A stretch of 64,000 nt of DNA from Melanopsichium pennsylvanicum (Eukaryota; Basidiomycota; Ustilaginomycetes; Ustilaginales), in contig OAPG01000012.1 in NCBI GenBank assembly GCA_900208305.1, positions 496,001 through 560,000 on the forward strand. The letters are read 5' to 3'. The notes under the pieces are model-generated. The model was not told the DNA's origin and searched no databases. It saw nothing but the letters and a program-made list of their open reading frames with translations. A program made the translations under genes and the position numbers. Positions 31,671 to 42,359 of this stretch are shown here, one piece after another. Every line of letters begins with the position of its first letter. Position 1 is the first letter of the stretch.

Positions 31671-34600
31671 TTATTCCAGGAAAGCTGGAGGTAATTCCAA
31701 CATGCTCCAAAATTCTCCGATACTCTGGTTTGTGGGGTTAAAAGCGAAAGGCGACGTGTTGAAAGCCCCCGTCGCCGCAGCATCTGCTGGTTGCGCAGCT
31801 GATCTGTTCTGTTCTGTACCAACTTGCGACATTGGGAGATTTTGCTGAGGCTGCGCCATACTATTCCGAACCATTGATGATTGTTGCATGTTTGAAGGGA
31901 CAGTGATGCTCCGCTGATGCTGATTGAAACCGAGCCCACCGCCGTATTGCACTGGAGCCTGGGCGGAATTCTGCACCCCACCCATCTGATAGCTTGTGAG
32001 CATGTTGCTGTTGAAGCCGTTGTACGACATCCCATGCTGTCCTTGTTGAGGAGGGAGATCCATAGAATTCGTGTTCGAAAGCTGTGAAAAATATTGCATA
32101 CGCATCAAGTTGGATGCAGAAGCAGAGGCATTCTCGTTCCAGAAGAAGGATTCCACGTCAAAGATTCCTGGTGCAAAGTCCATAGTAAGTTCAGATACGC
32201 TCATATTCTGCATGCCGCTAGAGTTGGCAGGAAATGCTGCATTGCTCTTGTTCCAGGCTTCGGAGAAAGGCTGCAGATTGTCTCCACCGTTTTGAGCATG
32301 GTTCAAGGCGCCCGACGCGGCGGTCTGTGCTTCGTCGTTGCGCTGGTGTATTGGATCGCGTAAACTCGTACGGCCCTGCTTCCTCGAAGGTGAGGCATTT
32401 CTTCCGCTATCAGACATCCTATCCTGAGCACCCTCCTGGAGGGCCCCTTCAGTCGCTGCGATCCAGTTGGACACCTTCGATGTTGCTTGCATCCCAGTTG
32501 TCGCCTGTAGCGCGGCAATACTAGGTCTCCTTTTCGCATCTGCCCCAGTTCCTTTGCTCGCATCCTCACCCACCACGGCAAATCCGTCCAATAACATCCT
32601 GTGCGCACTCGCCGCTGGCCAGGTATCCGCTAGTTTCTTTAACCACTGCATGCACAGCCCATACCTTCGTCTGGCATCCCTTGATACTTTCTCTTCACCT
32701 AGCCTAGCATTGAACACGAACATCACCGCTGCTGTGAACAAGCAATAACCCAGATCTGTACTCAGCCTATCTACTATGTCCCTGCTTGTCGCCTCAAGTA
32801 GGTCACAGATGGCGTTGGCAGCGAGTGTGCTTTGACGATGAGAATCGTTGGCCAGGACGGAGGAGAGGGGCAGACCTTCTTCTTGGGGAATGAAGGGGCG
32901 ATGAAGGAGTAGTCGCGCCGTATAGTACCACAGATTCAGGGCGAAGAATGAAGGGAAGGGGCCGTCATTGGATGGTGAGGATTCGAGATGGAGGTGGGCA
33001 GGGAGATTGGTTTTCCAGTCGGTGAGTTGACGGTCGAGATCTGCGAGGACTTTCTCCTTTCCTTGACGACGCAAGAGAGCTTTGCGTCGAAGGGAATGCA
33101 CTTCATCCAGGATACGTTCTACGATTTTAAAAAGGTGCACACCCCAATTGAGACATGACGGTGCATGCAGCCGGCGTGAAGGAGACGTCGAGGTCATTTT
33201 CCGAGGTTGAGCATTTGGGTGCATCTCTGCCTGATCCGACCACAGTTCGAATTCATCGTCTTCTGTCTCGGACAGGAGCGGAACGTCGATGTCCTTTGCT
33301 CGCAGTCCAACAGGCCGACCCATCTCAGCGCACAACAGCTTGTCGATAATGTAACAATGCCAAATGATCCTGATCCGTGTCTCGCGCTGCACTCGATCAT
33401 GGACGATCTCAGGACGGTAGATCGGCCACCTGTGCAGACCCATGTCGACCGCCATAGAGCTGGCGAGGTTCGAAAAGTTCCACGCCCGAGACAAATCGCC
33501 CGTGCCATGCGAGTAGAGACTGAGAAGCCAGCACGTTTGGATCGAGGCGATATCGGGTCGCATACCTTTGGCGAGGACATGACATTCAGCGGCGTGGCAA
33601 AATGATGCTGCTCGTTCAAGATTCAGTTTTTGCAGCGATGATTCCGTGATGATGGCAGATGGTGGCGGAGCGTTGCCAGGGACGACACATGCACCAATTG
33701 CGTAGACAGCAAAGAGCAGGCCGGGCTCAAGGTTGTTCCGAAGTTCCTGGCGAGAAAAGTTGACAAACCAAGGCTTGTAGAGAATAGGGTAGAAGGGATG
33801 GAAACCTTGCCAGTAGTAGCGAAAGAGTCGGTCGTGTTCTTCATCCGTGATTTTTGGGTCTTCGCCAGACACCCTGACCGAGGATGCATGGCCATCGCTC
33901 TTAGCTCCAGAATAGAGGCTCTGGACATTTTGAGAATCTCGACCAGGTGTCACTTTGCTTAAGTGTGGAGAGCGGTCTTGAGAGCTTGTTGTCTCGGCGT
34001 CACGGATGGGCCGAGGTGACGAGATAGGCAAGAAAACAGGAGCTTTTCCGTGGGAGATCGCGTCGGTATCGCGAGACCGCCCGTTGAAGGGTGCGGATGG
34101 ACTTGACGTGTTTGAGCGGTTGGCGGCGAAACCAACAGGCCCAGACGGTGACTCGGCACGATGTTGACGTTGTAAAATGCCAATACCTGAACTGGACCCG
34201 CGGTAGACAAGCTCTCCCTGGCGCGTTTCTCCAATGACATCTTCCTCTGCCTCTGCTGCCTTCTCATCCCCATCTTCATCAGAGTCTCGTGCACGTTGTG
34301 CATGTTGAAAAGATGTGGATGGTTGATGACCGGTTAGGTGCTCGACCTTGATCCTCGAACTAGGTAGATCGTCGCGTTCCGCCTTCGAACTTTGCAAGCT
34401 ACCAGCTTTGGTCCCGGTCCGCGTCGCTTTTGCATCTGGCTGAGCTTCAGCAATGTGTAAGTCGCGCTCGCCTGACACACGGACGATCTCTGCGCCTGCA
34501 TCTTCTTTGCCTAAATGATTGACTAGATCGCGGATGGTAGTCTCGAGGGTACGAATAAGCTTGGCCCGAGCCGACTCTTTGGGACCCGAGCGAAAGCCTT

Positions 34601-35156
34601 TGGGCGGACCTCGCTTGAGCCCAGTATGATTGTAAGTGCATGGTGTCCCCAGCACCTGACATACAGAGCATTCGGGCTGTCGACCATCGCACCTGCGCTT
34701 CTTAGTGCTGCATGGCTGGCAAGCTTTTGCGACCCTGCTGGACGGTTTGCTGTCTGGTGTTGTTGAGTCTGATAATGAAACATGGGAGAAGGAGGTCTTG
34801 TTGCTCAACACTGCGCTAGGTGAGGCCGGAAGAGAAACTCCATGGGACTGTTTGCTGCGCTTAGGTTCAGATGGGCCGGGCTGCTGCAGTGCATCAGAAA
34901 ACGCGGCCGATAAACGCGAGCTTGGTGGTGGTAAGGAAGGAGCGGCAGTGTGATGGTCACAGCTGCCCTTTCTGGATCGATCGTGGTCGTTGAAAGTTTC
35001 TGGACTGGAAACGTCTGGCGTACTGCGATAAACATGAGATTTTCGTGCAGTGGAAGAGTAGAGTGGCGTGGACCGCGGCGAAGGAGAATAAGAGGCATGC
35101 TCTGGGTGCTGGAGCTGATGAGCCGGTGCACGGTACGGATGTGGTGAGGATGGCAT
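31671..35156 (-). CDS. Zn(II)2Cys6 fungal transcription factor
   Basis: DNA-binding regulator of the Gal4 class, acting in the nucleus. The 1161 residues contain one binuclear zinc cluster with Cys146, 149, 156, 163, 166 and 173 (spacing C-x2-C-x6-C-x6-C-x2-C-x6-C), preceded by a basic patch. The linker motif KRGPPKGF follows, and then a short helix that may dimerise (about 195-215). The fungal-specific middle homology domain covers about 430-800 (from HDRLFRYYWQGFHPFYP). The C-terminal ~250 residues are Asn/Gln/Ser/Met-rich, as expected for an activation domain. The long Ser/Pro-rich N-terminus is probably disordered. Targets are unknown; the neighbouring Dal5-type transporter upstream is on the same strand, but nothing ties them functionally. 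Confidence 0.9.
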   Translation of the reverse strand: MPSSPHPYRAPAHQLQHPEHASYSPSPRSTPLYSSTARKSHVYRSTPDVSSPETFNDHDRSRKGSCDHHTAAPSLPPPSSRLSAAFSDALQQPGPSEPKRSKQSHGVSLPASPSAVLSNKTSFSHVSLSDSTTPDSKPSSRVAKACQPCSTKKRRCDGRQPECSVCQVLGTPCTYNHTGLKRGPPKGFRSGPKESARAKLIRTLETTIRDLVNHLGKEDAGAEIVRVSGERDLHIAEAQPDAKATRTGTKAGSLQSSKAERDDLPSSRIKVEHLTGHQPSTSFQHAQRARDSDEDGDEKAAEAEEDVIGETRQGELVYRGSSSGIGILQRQHRAESPSGPVGFAANRSNTSSPSAPFNGRSRDTDAISHGKAPVFLPISSPRPIRDAETTSSQDRSPHLSKVTPGRDSQNVQSLYSGAKSDGHASSVRVSGEDPKITDEEHDRLFRYYWQGFHPFYPILYKPWFVNFSRQELRNNLEPGLLFAVYAIGACVVPGNAPPPSAIITESSLQKLNLERAASFCHAAECHVLAKGMRPDIASIQTCWLLSLYSHGTGDLSRAWNFSNLASSMAVDMGLHRWPIYRPEIVHDRVQRETRIRIIWHCYIIDKLLCAEMGRPVGLRAKDIDVPLLSETEDDEFELWSDQAEMHPNAQPRKMTSTSPSRRLHAPSCLNWGVHLFKIVERILDEVHSLRRKALLRRQGKEKVLADLDRQLTDWKTNLPAHLHLESSPSNDGPFPSFFALNLWYYTARLLLHRPFIPQEEGLPLSSVLANDSHRQSTLAANAICDLLEATSRDIVDRLSTDLGYCLFTAAVMFVFNARLGEEKVSRDARRRYGLCMQWLKKLADTWPAASAHRMLLDGFAVVGEDASKGTGADAKRRPSIAALQATTGMQATSKVSNWIAATEGALQEGAQDRMSDSGRNASPSRKQGRTSLRDPIHQRNDEAQTAASGALNHAQNGGDNLQPFSEAWNKSNAAFPANSSGMQNMSVSELTMDFAPGIFDVESFFWNENASASASNLMRMQYFSQLSNTNSMDLPPQQGQHGMSYNGFNSNMLTSYQMGGVQNSAQAPVQYGGGLGFNQHQRSITVPSNMQQSSMVRNSMAQPQQNLPMSQVGTEQNRSAAQPADAAATGAFNTSPFAFNPTNQSIGEFWSMLELPPAFLE

Positions 35157-36724
35157 TTCGATTGACTTGGATCGGAGCTTGACGTAGCCAATATAACGGA
35201 GTTGTGACGGCTATTGTCCTGAGTGGCTCGCCAAACTCGATGGATGTTACGAGCGAAATAGAGGTTGGCATTCAGGTTGAGAAAAGCAGATGGAAGGCTT
35301 GCATTTTGGTTGGGATACACCCAGGCGCTGAATTTTCTGTTCGCAAGATGCGCTCGAAGCAGCGAATGACCGCGACGGGATTGGTATGCAGCGGGTATTT
35401 ACGGCCAAGGATGGCGATAGAAACGAGGTTACAAGGTGCTAGAAAGGAAAATGCCTTGACGTGAGCGGAGCGAACGATCGGGACCTAGCGTGGCAACAAT
35501 GTCTCGGCACGGTAGAGAGAAAGGCGGAGAATGTATGATCTGGGTTGAGATGGTGCAAGGGCAAGGTGATGATGATGGTAGACAGTGATACCAGAATTTC
35601 TCGGTGAGGGCATCGGCAGGGACAAGTAGGCAAGAGTGAGTGCTCGTGTGCTTCATGTTGAACAGGCGACCTGAATGCAGCCTTCAAGGTTTCCACTTTT
35701 CGATACATCCGGGCACCACTTTATCATCACAGAACAACTTTGTTCCGGCTTTCACTCATAGTAGTCACTCGTGTTTTCGGAGCAAGAAATGGATGAAAGC
35801 TTCACAGAGCAGCTCAATTACTTGGACATCGAATCTGATGCGAATATGAGAAGGAAAGGGGATTTCAAAGGCGTTGTTGTGGGTTTCATCATCGGGCATT
35901 CAGTGGGCAGGGATCAGTGTGAGTGAAGTACCGTATAAGGGGAATGCAACGGGCAAAGAGAGAAAGGGTCCATCATCGCAAGATGGCCGTTTTGTTCTGC
36001 GCGTCTTGACAGAATCTTGTCGATCTGTGAAATCGGGGAATCTATCAACCGATTCCCGCTGTCAAACAATGCGGGCATCGTCGTTTTCACTCCTTTTGTG
36101 TGTGGCACCTTGCAGGACCTCTGGACTCACTTGCAACGAAGATCGGATTGAGGTCATTTACGATGACGTATTAATCAAGTGCGGATGTTAAGATAAGCGC
36201 CCGGTTTCCTCGAAGTAGAAGGACGCGGTTGAATGCTACGCACTTGCTCGTGATTCCGTAGCCACAGGTGAAGCCTTCTTCTTCGACTTTCTTTGTGAAC
36301 AAATACCTAATAAAAGGCGAAAGTAATGGACTCATCATGATAGGTATCGCTTGGGACGTGCGTTGCTTCTTCACGATCTTAGCCTACTCTTGACTGCTAC
36401 AAGGTACATTAAGACCATCTTGCGCGATTGTTAGGATCAAGCAAGATCTTGCAAACCTGACCAGCAGCTGTCACACGGCTCGATCTCGGTACATAACATG
36501 CAATCAATCGATCCGCAAGTCTCACAAACTTCTCTCTTAATCGCTACACGGGCTTGCCATAGCATCAGACGGGAACAGGGAGTCTTTCGACATCGGATTC
36601 CGCGAGTCTACAAGAGATCGAACACGGCTTTTTTTTAGTTTTTTTTGGGTGTGCTAACAAGGGACCGTAACACGTCTTTATATTTCCTTTCTTAGATGAC
36701 TTGCTACATACATGTTGCTTTGTG
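35157..36724. other. Intergenic region upstream of the Zn2Cys6 gene
   Basis: About 1.57 kb between two minus-strand genes. It holds the promoter of the transcription factor and the 3' flank of the transporter (T-rich tracts near 36630-36650). No gene was recognised. Confidence 0.4.
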
Positions 36725-38795
36725 TTACAAAGTGTATCGGAACTGAGGACTCCTGTCACCAATCGGGGCCCTAGTCTTACCCTCATCGACCAACTTCTGG
36801 TATGCTGCCCAGTTACCTTCCCTTCTGCCTTCCTCCCTGGCTTTGTTCTCACTCCAGCACCACCATACGTTGATGGCGATGAAGACCCATGCACCAATCA
36901 AACTTCCCAATACTACCGAGTGTGCCTGAATGTACCTCGGAGCCCATTTTTCCTGGTAAATAAACGTCGCTACGAAACCTGCAAGGTTCGCAATCATGAG
37001 TTGCAATGCATTGACAGTGCCCCTCTTGTATAGACCACTCGTGTTGTTGATGGGCAAAGAAAGAATGCATGGAGCAGTAGGGTAGATACCGAGAGCGATC
37101 AAGAAAGTTGCTCCGTACTTTACTCTCGGATCTTGGGTGATCAGAAGCATGATGTATCCGATCATCGAAAGAGGTAGCAGGCCGAGCATGAATGGGCCAC
37201 GCAATCGAATCCTGTCAGCAAGGTATGCGATGACAATAACCAAAATTGTGGCAGGAACGTAGACAGGTACGGTCAAGAGTTGAAGTCGAGTCGAGGTGCT
37301 TGACGGGTAGATTCCTTTGAGAATGGTGGGAAGGAAGAGGGAGAAGGAATAAAGACAGTTGCAGATGAGGAGGTACGCAATGCCAGTAAACCAAGCTTGA
37401 GGTTCAAGAAAGCCACGGCGAACCTCTCGCCATTCGAATTGTTCTTCTTCGAACACAAGTCCTTGACAAACAGCAGCGCTGGGAGCAGCGTCGGGCGTAA
37501 CTGCCATGACTGCATTCGGCGCTGTGACTGGAGGTAGGTGCTGGTCCTCAATGTGGGAGTCATTACGATTGATGACGAGCTCAACACCAGCAGATCGAGC
37601 ACGATTGTTCTGCTGATCCCTAGCCATGACTGCTAGCACGAGTTCTCGCTCATCTTCCTTGAGAAACGTTGACTTCTTTAAAGACGAAGGAAGCCACCAC
37701 CAAGCGAAGCATGCGACCAAGATAGTCAACAAACCTTCTATTATAAATATCCAGCGGAACCCCGCGACACCTTTGGCAGTGATTGGTTCGAGAGATGCAA
37801 GATAGCGGTTTTGAACGCCGAGACCGTTCATGTGGATCAACCCGCCGGCGAGCAAACCACTGAAGGAACCGGAAATGCTTGCTCCTGCATAGAAGTATGC
37901 AATACGGACCTGCACCATGTATCTAGGGTATAATTGAGACAGATAAAGCTGGGAAAACGATGATTGAATACAAGGAGGAGGAGAATGCCATGTCAATATT
38001 TGTTTCTTCGTCGCTCAATCATCTTTCAAGCATCTTTCGATGTTTTCAAGCTCTGAAAGCAAGCAGAGCGGACCCTGACTTACCCCAAGGCCTGGAAGGA
38101 GTCCACCCTCAAATACCCCTAGTAGCAGACGAACGATGCAAAGACCGGCAAAGTTCTTGACGATACCAAAGAAAACCGTGATCACGCCCCAGCAGAAGAC
38201 GATGAGAGGCAGCCAGAGTTTTGCGCCGAATTTTCGGAGCATCATGTTCGAGGGGATCTCTACTGCAATGTAGGTGATGTAAAAGATAGCGAGTGCGATG
38301 TTGAGCTTCTGGCCATCTAGTTTCAAGTCTGTTACGAGGCCTGCTACTTTTGCGTTCCCGATGTTGGACCTGTCAAATCGCGAATGCAGTCATGGTAATG
38401 AAGAATTTGTGCATGGTTAGTTTATCGTTCTTTAATGAATCCAGAGAAGCAACAAGGGGTCAGTGCGAGCCGTGTCCTACGACCGTTATAATGAGACTGA
38501 TATAGAGCGGAGTGAAAGTCCGCCTGTCGCCAGTGGATACTTGCCTGTCTACGAAGTTTGCCAGCCAAAGCAACGTGAGAGGAGGTACAGCTCGCCAATC
38601 GAGCTTCCTGATTCCTCTGCGCCATACGGCGTACTGTTCCGAATCAGAAGGCAAGCCCTTATCATCGAGACGGATTCCACCTTCACCCACAGCGATGACA
38701 TTTGAGGTGTTGGAGAGTAAGCGATCGAAAGCGTAGATGCCATCTTTGGTCTCAAAGAGCGTATCCGAAATTTTCTCTTTGCTGTTTGAAGCCAT
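36725..38795 (-). CDS. MFS transporter, Dal5 (anion:cation symporter) type, three exons
   Basis: Predicted plasma-membrane uptake carrier of the Dal5/allantoate permease family, which moves organic anions such as allantoate, nicotinate or pantothenate. Coding exons read on the minus strand: 38795-38545, 38369-38084 and 37948-36725, giving 586 residues. Joining exons 1 and 2 restores the family signature Asp-Arg-Ser-Asn-Ile-Gly-Asn-Ala after the first helix. Joining 2 and 3 gives GLLPGLG-LYLSQLYPRY, matching the usual GxxPGxxxxLSxWYPR segment. About twelve membrane segments are predicted, with a long hydrophilic central loop (residues about 285-360). The first intron uses a GC donor. The substrate cannot be assigned from sequence. 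Confidence 0.88.
37949..38083 (-). other. Transporter intron 2
   Basis: 135-nt GT-AG intron with a GTAAGT donor and a TTTTCCCAG acceptor. Splicing is phase 0 and yields conserved transporter sequence across the join. Confidence 0.85.
38370..38544 (-). other. Transporter intron 1, GC-AG type
   Basis: 175-nt intron with donor AG|GCAAGT and acceptor TTGACAG. Only this GC donor joins exon 1 to exon 2 in frame and restores the conserved DRSNIGNA signature; the nearby GTATCC would not. Confidence 0.8.
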
Positions 38796-40784
38796 CTTGT
38801 CTTGACTGTGCGTTTGGCCGTGGGTGGGATCCGTGCCGATGGTTTTGGTCGGGTCTTGGTAGAAAGAAGATCAAAGCTCCGAGGTGAAAGGGGTGAGGGA
38901 CGGACAGAGGAGCAGGATATAGCGAAAGGGGGGGAGCAGAAGTATGTAATATAAGGATTGGAGCTCTTTATTAGTTTCGCCACTTCTGGTCATGCAGGGT
39001 ATTGTGTGATCTGCACCGATCAGCTGAAGCTCATTTGCCTTGCAACTGATTTTGCTGGGAGCACGGAGAACTGCCCGTTTGATTATCTTGGAGCAAGCAG
39101 TCCCTCACTGCCCATAAGGAGACTGGGAAGGCAGATGAGGAGAGGAACACAAGTGCGGGGTTACCCCACACGTCAAACTTTGACAATAGCGTCTGCAAAG
39201 CGAACCAGGATCTGCAGCGAGTCTGCCAAAGAGGGCAGGTGCTGGTGCTGGCGACCGCTAGGAACGACTAAAACGAAAGCATGAGGCTGAGATATTGGAC
39301 GTAGTGCGAATAAGCTGCACGAGGTTCAGCTGTGCATCTTCTAACAATGGAGCACACAGTCTCGTGAGGTGCTACAAGGAGCTGGAGTGTGAGAAGGCGA
39401 TGACTGAGATAACAATCGACATGATCAACAATAGCCGAAGAGCACGGACTGGAAATCTCGGAGCAGATATCATTCTGGGGAGCCAGGTTTGGAACGAGGT
39501 GGCAATGTGGGTCAACTTGACCAACGTGGGGAAGTGCATATTTGGAGAAAGCACGCAGGGCGAGCGGCAATGCATTCAACGGGGTCTAAAGGCAGGGCCG
39601 AGTTTACAGGCGGACATGGATATGGCCATACAGTCCCCTTCTCGAAACGCTGCATGGCACTCCCTGATGTGAGATGAGGGACAGAGCAAGTAAAGCGTAT
39701 GAGAGCGGGGCAGGACCGGCGTCTGAACTGGCAAAATACTGTAAATAAATTTACCGTACTGTATAGCCAGATTAATATCGAGAACCTTTTTACTGTAAGG
39801 ACTCTAGGTGCAACCCCACAGTTCCAGAAGAGCGCGGGTACAAAGCGGGTTTTTTTCATTATTGATTCCTTTTTACCAGCCGCCGACAGCTCAAGTGTCA
39901 CCGGCCGCACCGTTCTGTTCCATCAGACTGTTACCGTGAATTTGATCTTCCCCCACGCTTCGGCTGTCAAGTTGCGACGCGCGCATCGATATCCTAGTAA
40001 ATTACAATACAGTAGACAGAGAGTTACAAGTAGACGTTTCTGTACTGTGGTGTAATGTAATAGAGTCTCGAACGCCAAGGTTCCTCTGTGTATCGGCTAA
40101 GTGAAAAGCCACAGACCATAGAGAATAGTGGTCGGTGTGATGACAGCCACAAGTACACACTATCTCCCAACGGAGCTTGCCTGTACTGCGCTGTGTTGTA
40201 CAATACGGTCAGACTTGATACAGACGGATCAGAGGTGCCGGGTTTGATGTTGATGGAAACTTATATGCAATTGTTTGCAATATGTAGTGCCATGCCTTCG
40301 AGGATGAGACAAGAAGTGCGCAGGAGGACGGCGAGAGGAAGAGGACCGATACATGGAGAAGACAATGCCAATGGTATCGCAGAAGGATACTATAGTATAG
40401 AGGGCGGACAGGTCGTAATCTCGGAGGGCTTCGTCCGAAATACCCCGTCAATCTCTGATGACTTTCCTTGCTGAAGCTCACTCGTCCTGTCTCTTGAATC
40501 GATGGTTCAACATTCCATGCTTTGCAACTTCTCGCTCGATTCTTGTTCAGCGCGAGCCTGTAAAGATGGTGCCTGCGTCTGATTGGAACTCAGAGGTATG
40601 CGGTCGAATGGACACCCTAGCTCGTCTTGGCGCGCTACCCTGCTTCATTACACTGTGCAAGTAATAAGTTGACGTGAAAAAACTCAACACCGACCAATAG
40701 ATCGTCTGCAGTTATGATCATACCTAATGTTTGGCAGCTTAAGTTATTGTAGATCTTGGTCTCTAATACAAAGGAAAGCAAGGA
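38796..40784. other. Intergenic region with clustered TACTGTA motifs
   Basis: About 2 kb. Open frames of 90-130 codons exist on both strands but overlap each other and match nothing known. Four TACTGTA/TACAGTA motifs (39737, 39757, 39791, 40008) fall within 280 bp. The first two lie inside an imperfect inverted repeat bounded by CTGGC (39728) and GCCAG (39770). No transposase or long terminal repeat was seen. Confidence 0.4.
39728..39770. repeat. Imperfect 43-bp inverted repeat
   Basis: CTGGC at the left end pairs with GCCAG at the right end. Each arm contains one TACTGTA, with an AT-rich centre. It may form a hairpin or mark a small degenerate element; function unknown. Confidence 0.5.
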
Positions 40785-42359
40785 TTATTTGCGCTTGTTC
40801 TTCTTCTTGACCACCGCGTTCGTTGCGTTCTTTTCCGCAGACGCCCTGTGCGCAGCCTCGACCTCTTGCAAATCATCGTCTTCATGAGAACTCTCTGCAT
40901 CACTCCTACTATCCACCGCGCCGTTCTTGGTCACCACCCTATAAGCTACGCGGCAGATCATGTAGAACCACATCAACAAAATCACCTGCAAGGCGATCAG
41001 CAGTACAACTAACATACGATATGCGGTCTTGGTGAAGCAGTTGCCTGTCACGTGCTCTGTTGGTTGAAAAGAAATGAACCTGACCAAGTCGTGGATGCAA
41101 CTCCACAAAACGCGCATGTAAAGAATATGCCTAGTAACCAGCCATGTTACCATGAATAATCCAAACGCAACATCGCACATGCTTTGCCATCCGGCGTACT
41201 TGAGCATCTTGGCAATGTTCAATGCAATGTCACCGGGATCCATGAGGCAGAGGATGGCGTTACCCACACGATGGTAGGAGCTCACGTACGAGCCATAGAT
41301 GAGAGCAATGGTGATAACGTGATGCGAAAACATCTGCCAATGGTCCGAACGACGCGCCTCGACATGCAGTACAAAGAGTTGCTGAATGTAGAATGCACAC
41401 GACGCAAGGTAGTAGAATTTGAAGAGTGGATCCAGGCGGAGCTCAGGGTAGTTGGACCAGTACTCTACCGTGTTGAGGGGCCAGTAGGATTGTTGAGAGG
41501 CGATGTACAAGCCAAGCGACCAGGAGCAGGCGTAGTAAGTGAGAGAAAAGCCTTGCTCTGCGAAACGAAGCACTTCCTTTTGACGGGTTCGTAGAGCCTT
41601 TGCTCTGTCGTCAAAATTGGCTGCATTTTTGCGCGACTTGTTGGGATGAGGCACGGCAAGTTCGCCAAGTGGGAGCAAGATGTATTTCATCCACACTGCG
41701 CGGAAGAGAGTGAAAAGGAGGACGAGGGTGCAAACGAACAGAGCATCCTTGCTGCCTCGTTCGTAAAGGTAGCCGGGCACGCCGGAAAGGAGGGCCCAGG
41801 GGCGAGTAGACGAGACCGCAGAAGTTGGGGGGAATGGATGCTGTGCTTGGTGTTTGAGTGCGGCAATGGGCGAGATAGTGGGGTCGGGAACAGGGTATGA
41901 GAGACCCAAACAAGCGCGAGTGAAATTGTGAAGTGCTGTAAGCGGATGACCAAAGCCACGAGCGTCACTGCGGAAAGGACCAAGGTTGGACTCGCCGACC
42001 AAGTTGGACCAAGATGGATAAGCGCCTTTTTCGGAAGCGTTGGGCAGATCGGAAGCGAATTGTGAAAGCAATGGCAATCTGAGCCAGGACGGGATGATGG
42101 AGTGAAGTGAGGATGGAAGGTGCAAATGCGAAGAGAGATGTGCGAGGTTGAGAGAAGATGGTGAGGAGAGTGTGTGCATGACGAGAAGGGCTATGAGGCC
42201 GTTGAAAGTGTATTGGATCTGGGTGGAGAGCGATGCCTCTGCAACTCGACGAGTTGCAGACCAATCTCGAGAACGTGTGGGTTTGGGTGTGTAGCCTTTA
42301 GACGGTCTCTGAGCCGCAGAAGATGCGGAAGACCGCGACCGTGAACAAGCTTTGGCCAT
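40785..42359 (-). CDS. LAG1: Ceramide synthase (TLC domain)
   Basis: ER acyl-CoA-dependent ceramide synthase of the Lag1/Lac1 family, joining a very-long-chain acyl-CoA to a sphingoid base. The 524 residues include a longer than usual N-terminal and luminal part (to about 200), then the TLC domain (about 260-475) with the Lag motif. This has the catalytic His346-His347 in MFSHHVITIALIYGS, followed by VGNAILCLMDPGDIALNIAKMLKYAG. About seven to eight hydrophobic segments are predicted. The C-terminus is acidic then Lys-rich and ends in Lys-Asn-Lys-Arg-Lys, which fits a KxKxx ER-retrieval signal. The gene is divergent from LCB3. Identity is secure; acyl-chain preference is not readable. Confidence 0.95.
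   Translation of the reverse strand: MAKACSRSRSSASSAAQRPSKGYTPKPTRSRDWSATRRVAEASLSTQIQYTFNGLIALLVMHTLSSPSSLNLAHLSSHLHLPSSLHSIIPSWLRLPLLSQFASDLPNASEKGAYPSWSNLVGESNLGPFRSDARGFGHPLTALHNFTRACLGLSYPVPDPTISPIAALKHQAQHPFPPTSAVSSTRPWALLSGVPGYLYERGSKDALFVCTLVLLFTLFRAVWMKYILLPLGELAVPHPNKSRKNAANFDDRAKALRTRQKEVLRFAEQGFSLTYYACSWSLGLYIASQQSYWPLNTVEYWSNYPELRLDPLFKFYYLASCAFYIQQLFVLHVEARRSDHWQMFSHHVITIALIYGSYVSSYHRVGNAILCLMDPGDIALNIAKMLKYAGWQSMCDVAFGLFMVTWLVTRHILYMRVLWSCIHDLVRFISFQPTEHVTGNCFTKTAYRMLVVLLIALQVILLMWFYMICRVAYRVVTKNGAVDSRSDAESSHEDDDLQEVEAAHRASAEKNATNAVVKKKNKRK

Noticed and set aside
25540..38795. Secondary-metabolite cluster (oxidoreductase, hydrolase, Zn2Cys6 regulator, MFS transporter)
   Set aside because: No polyketide synthase, NRPS, terpene synthase or other backbone enzyme; gaps are 1.5-2 kb and the transporter is of a nutrient type.
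39295..40474. Frames of 125-132 codons on both strands in the 38.8-40.8 kb gap
   Set aside because: They overlap each other on opposite strands and lack any family resemblance.
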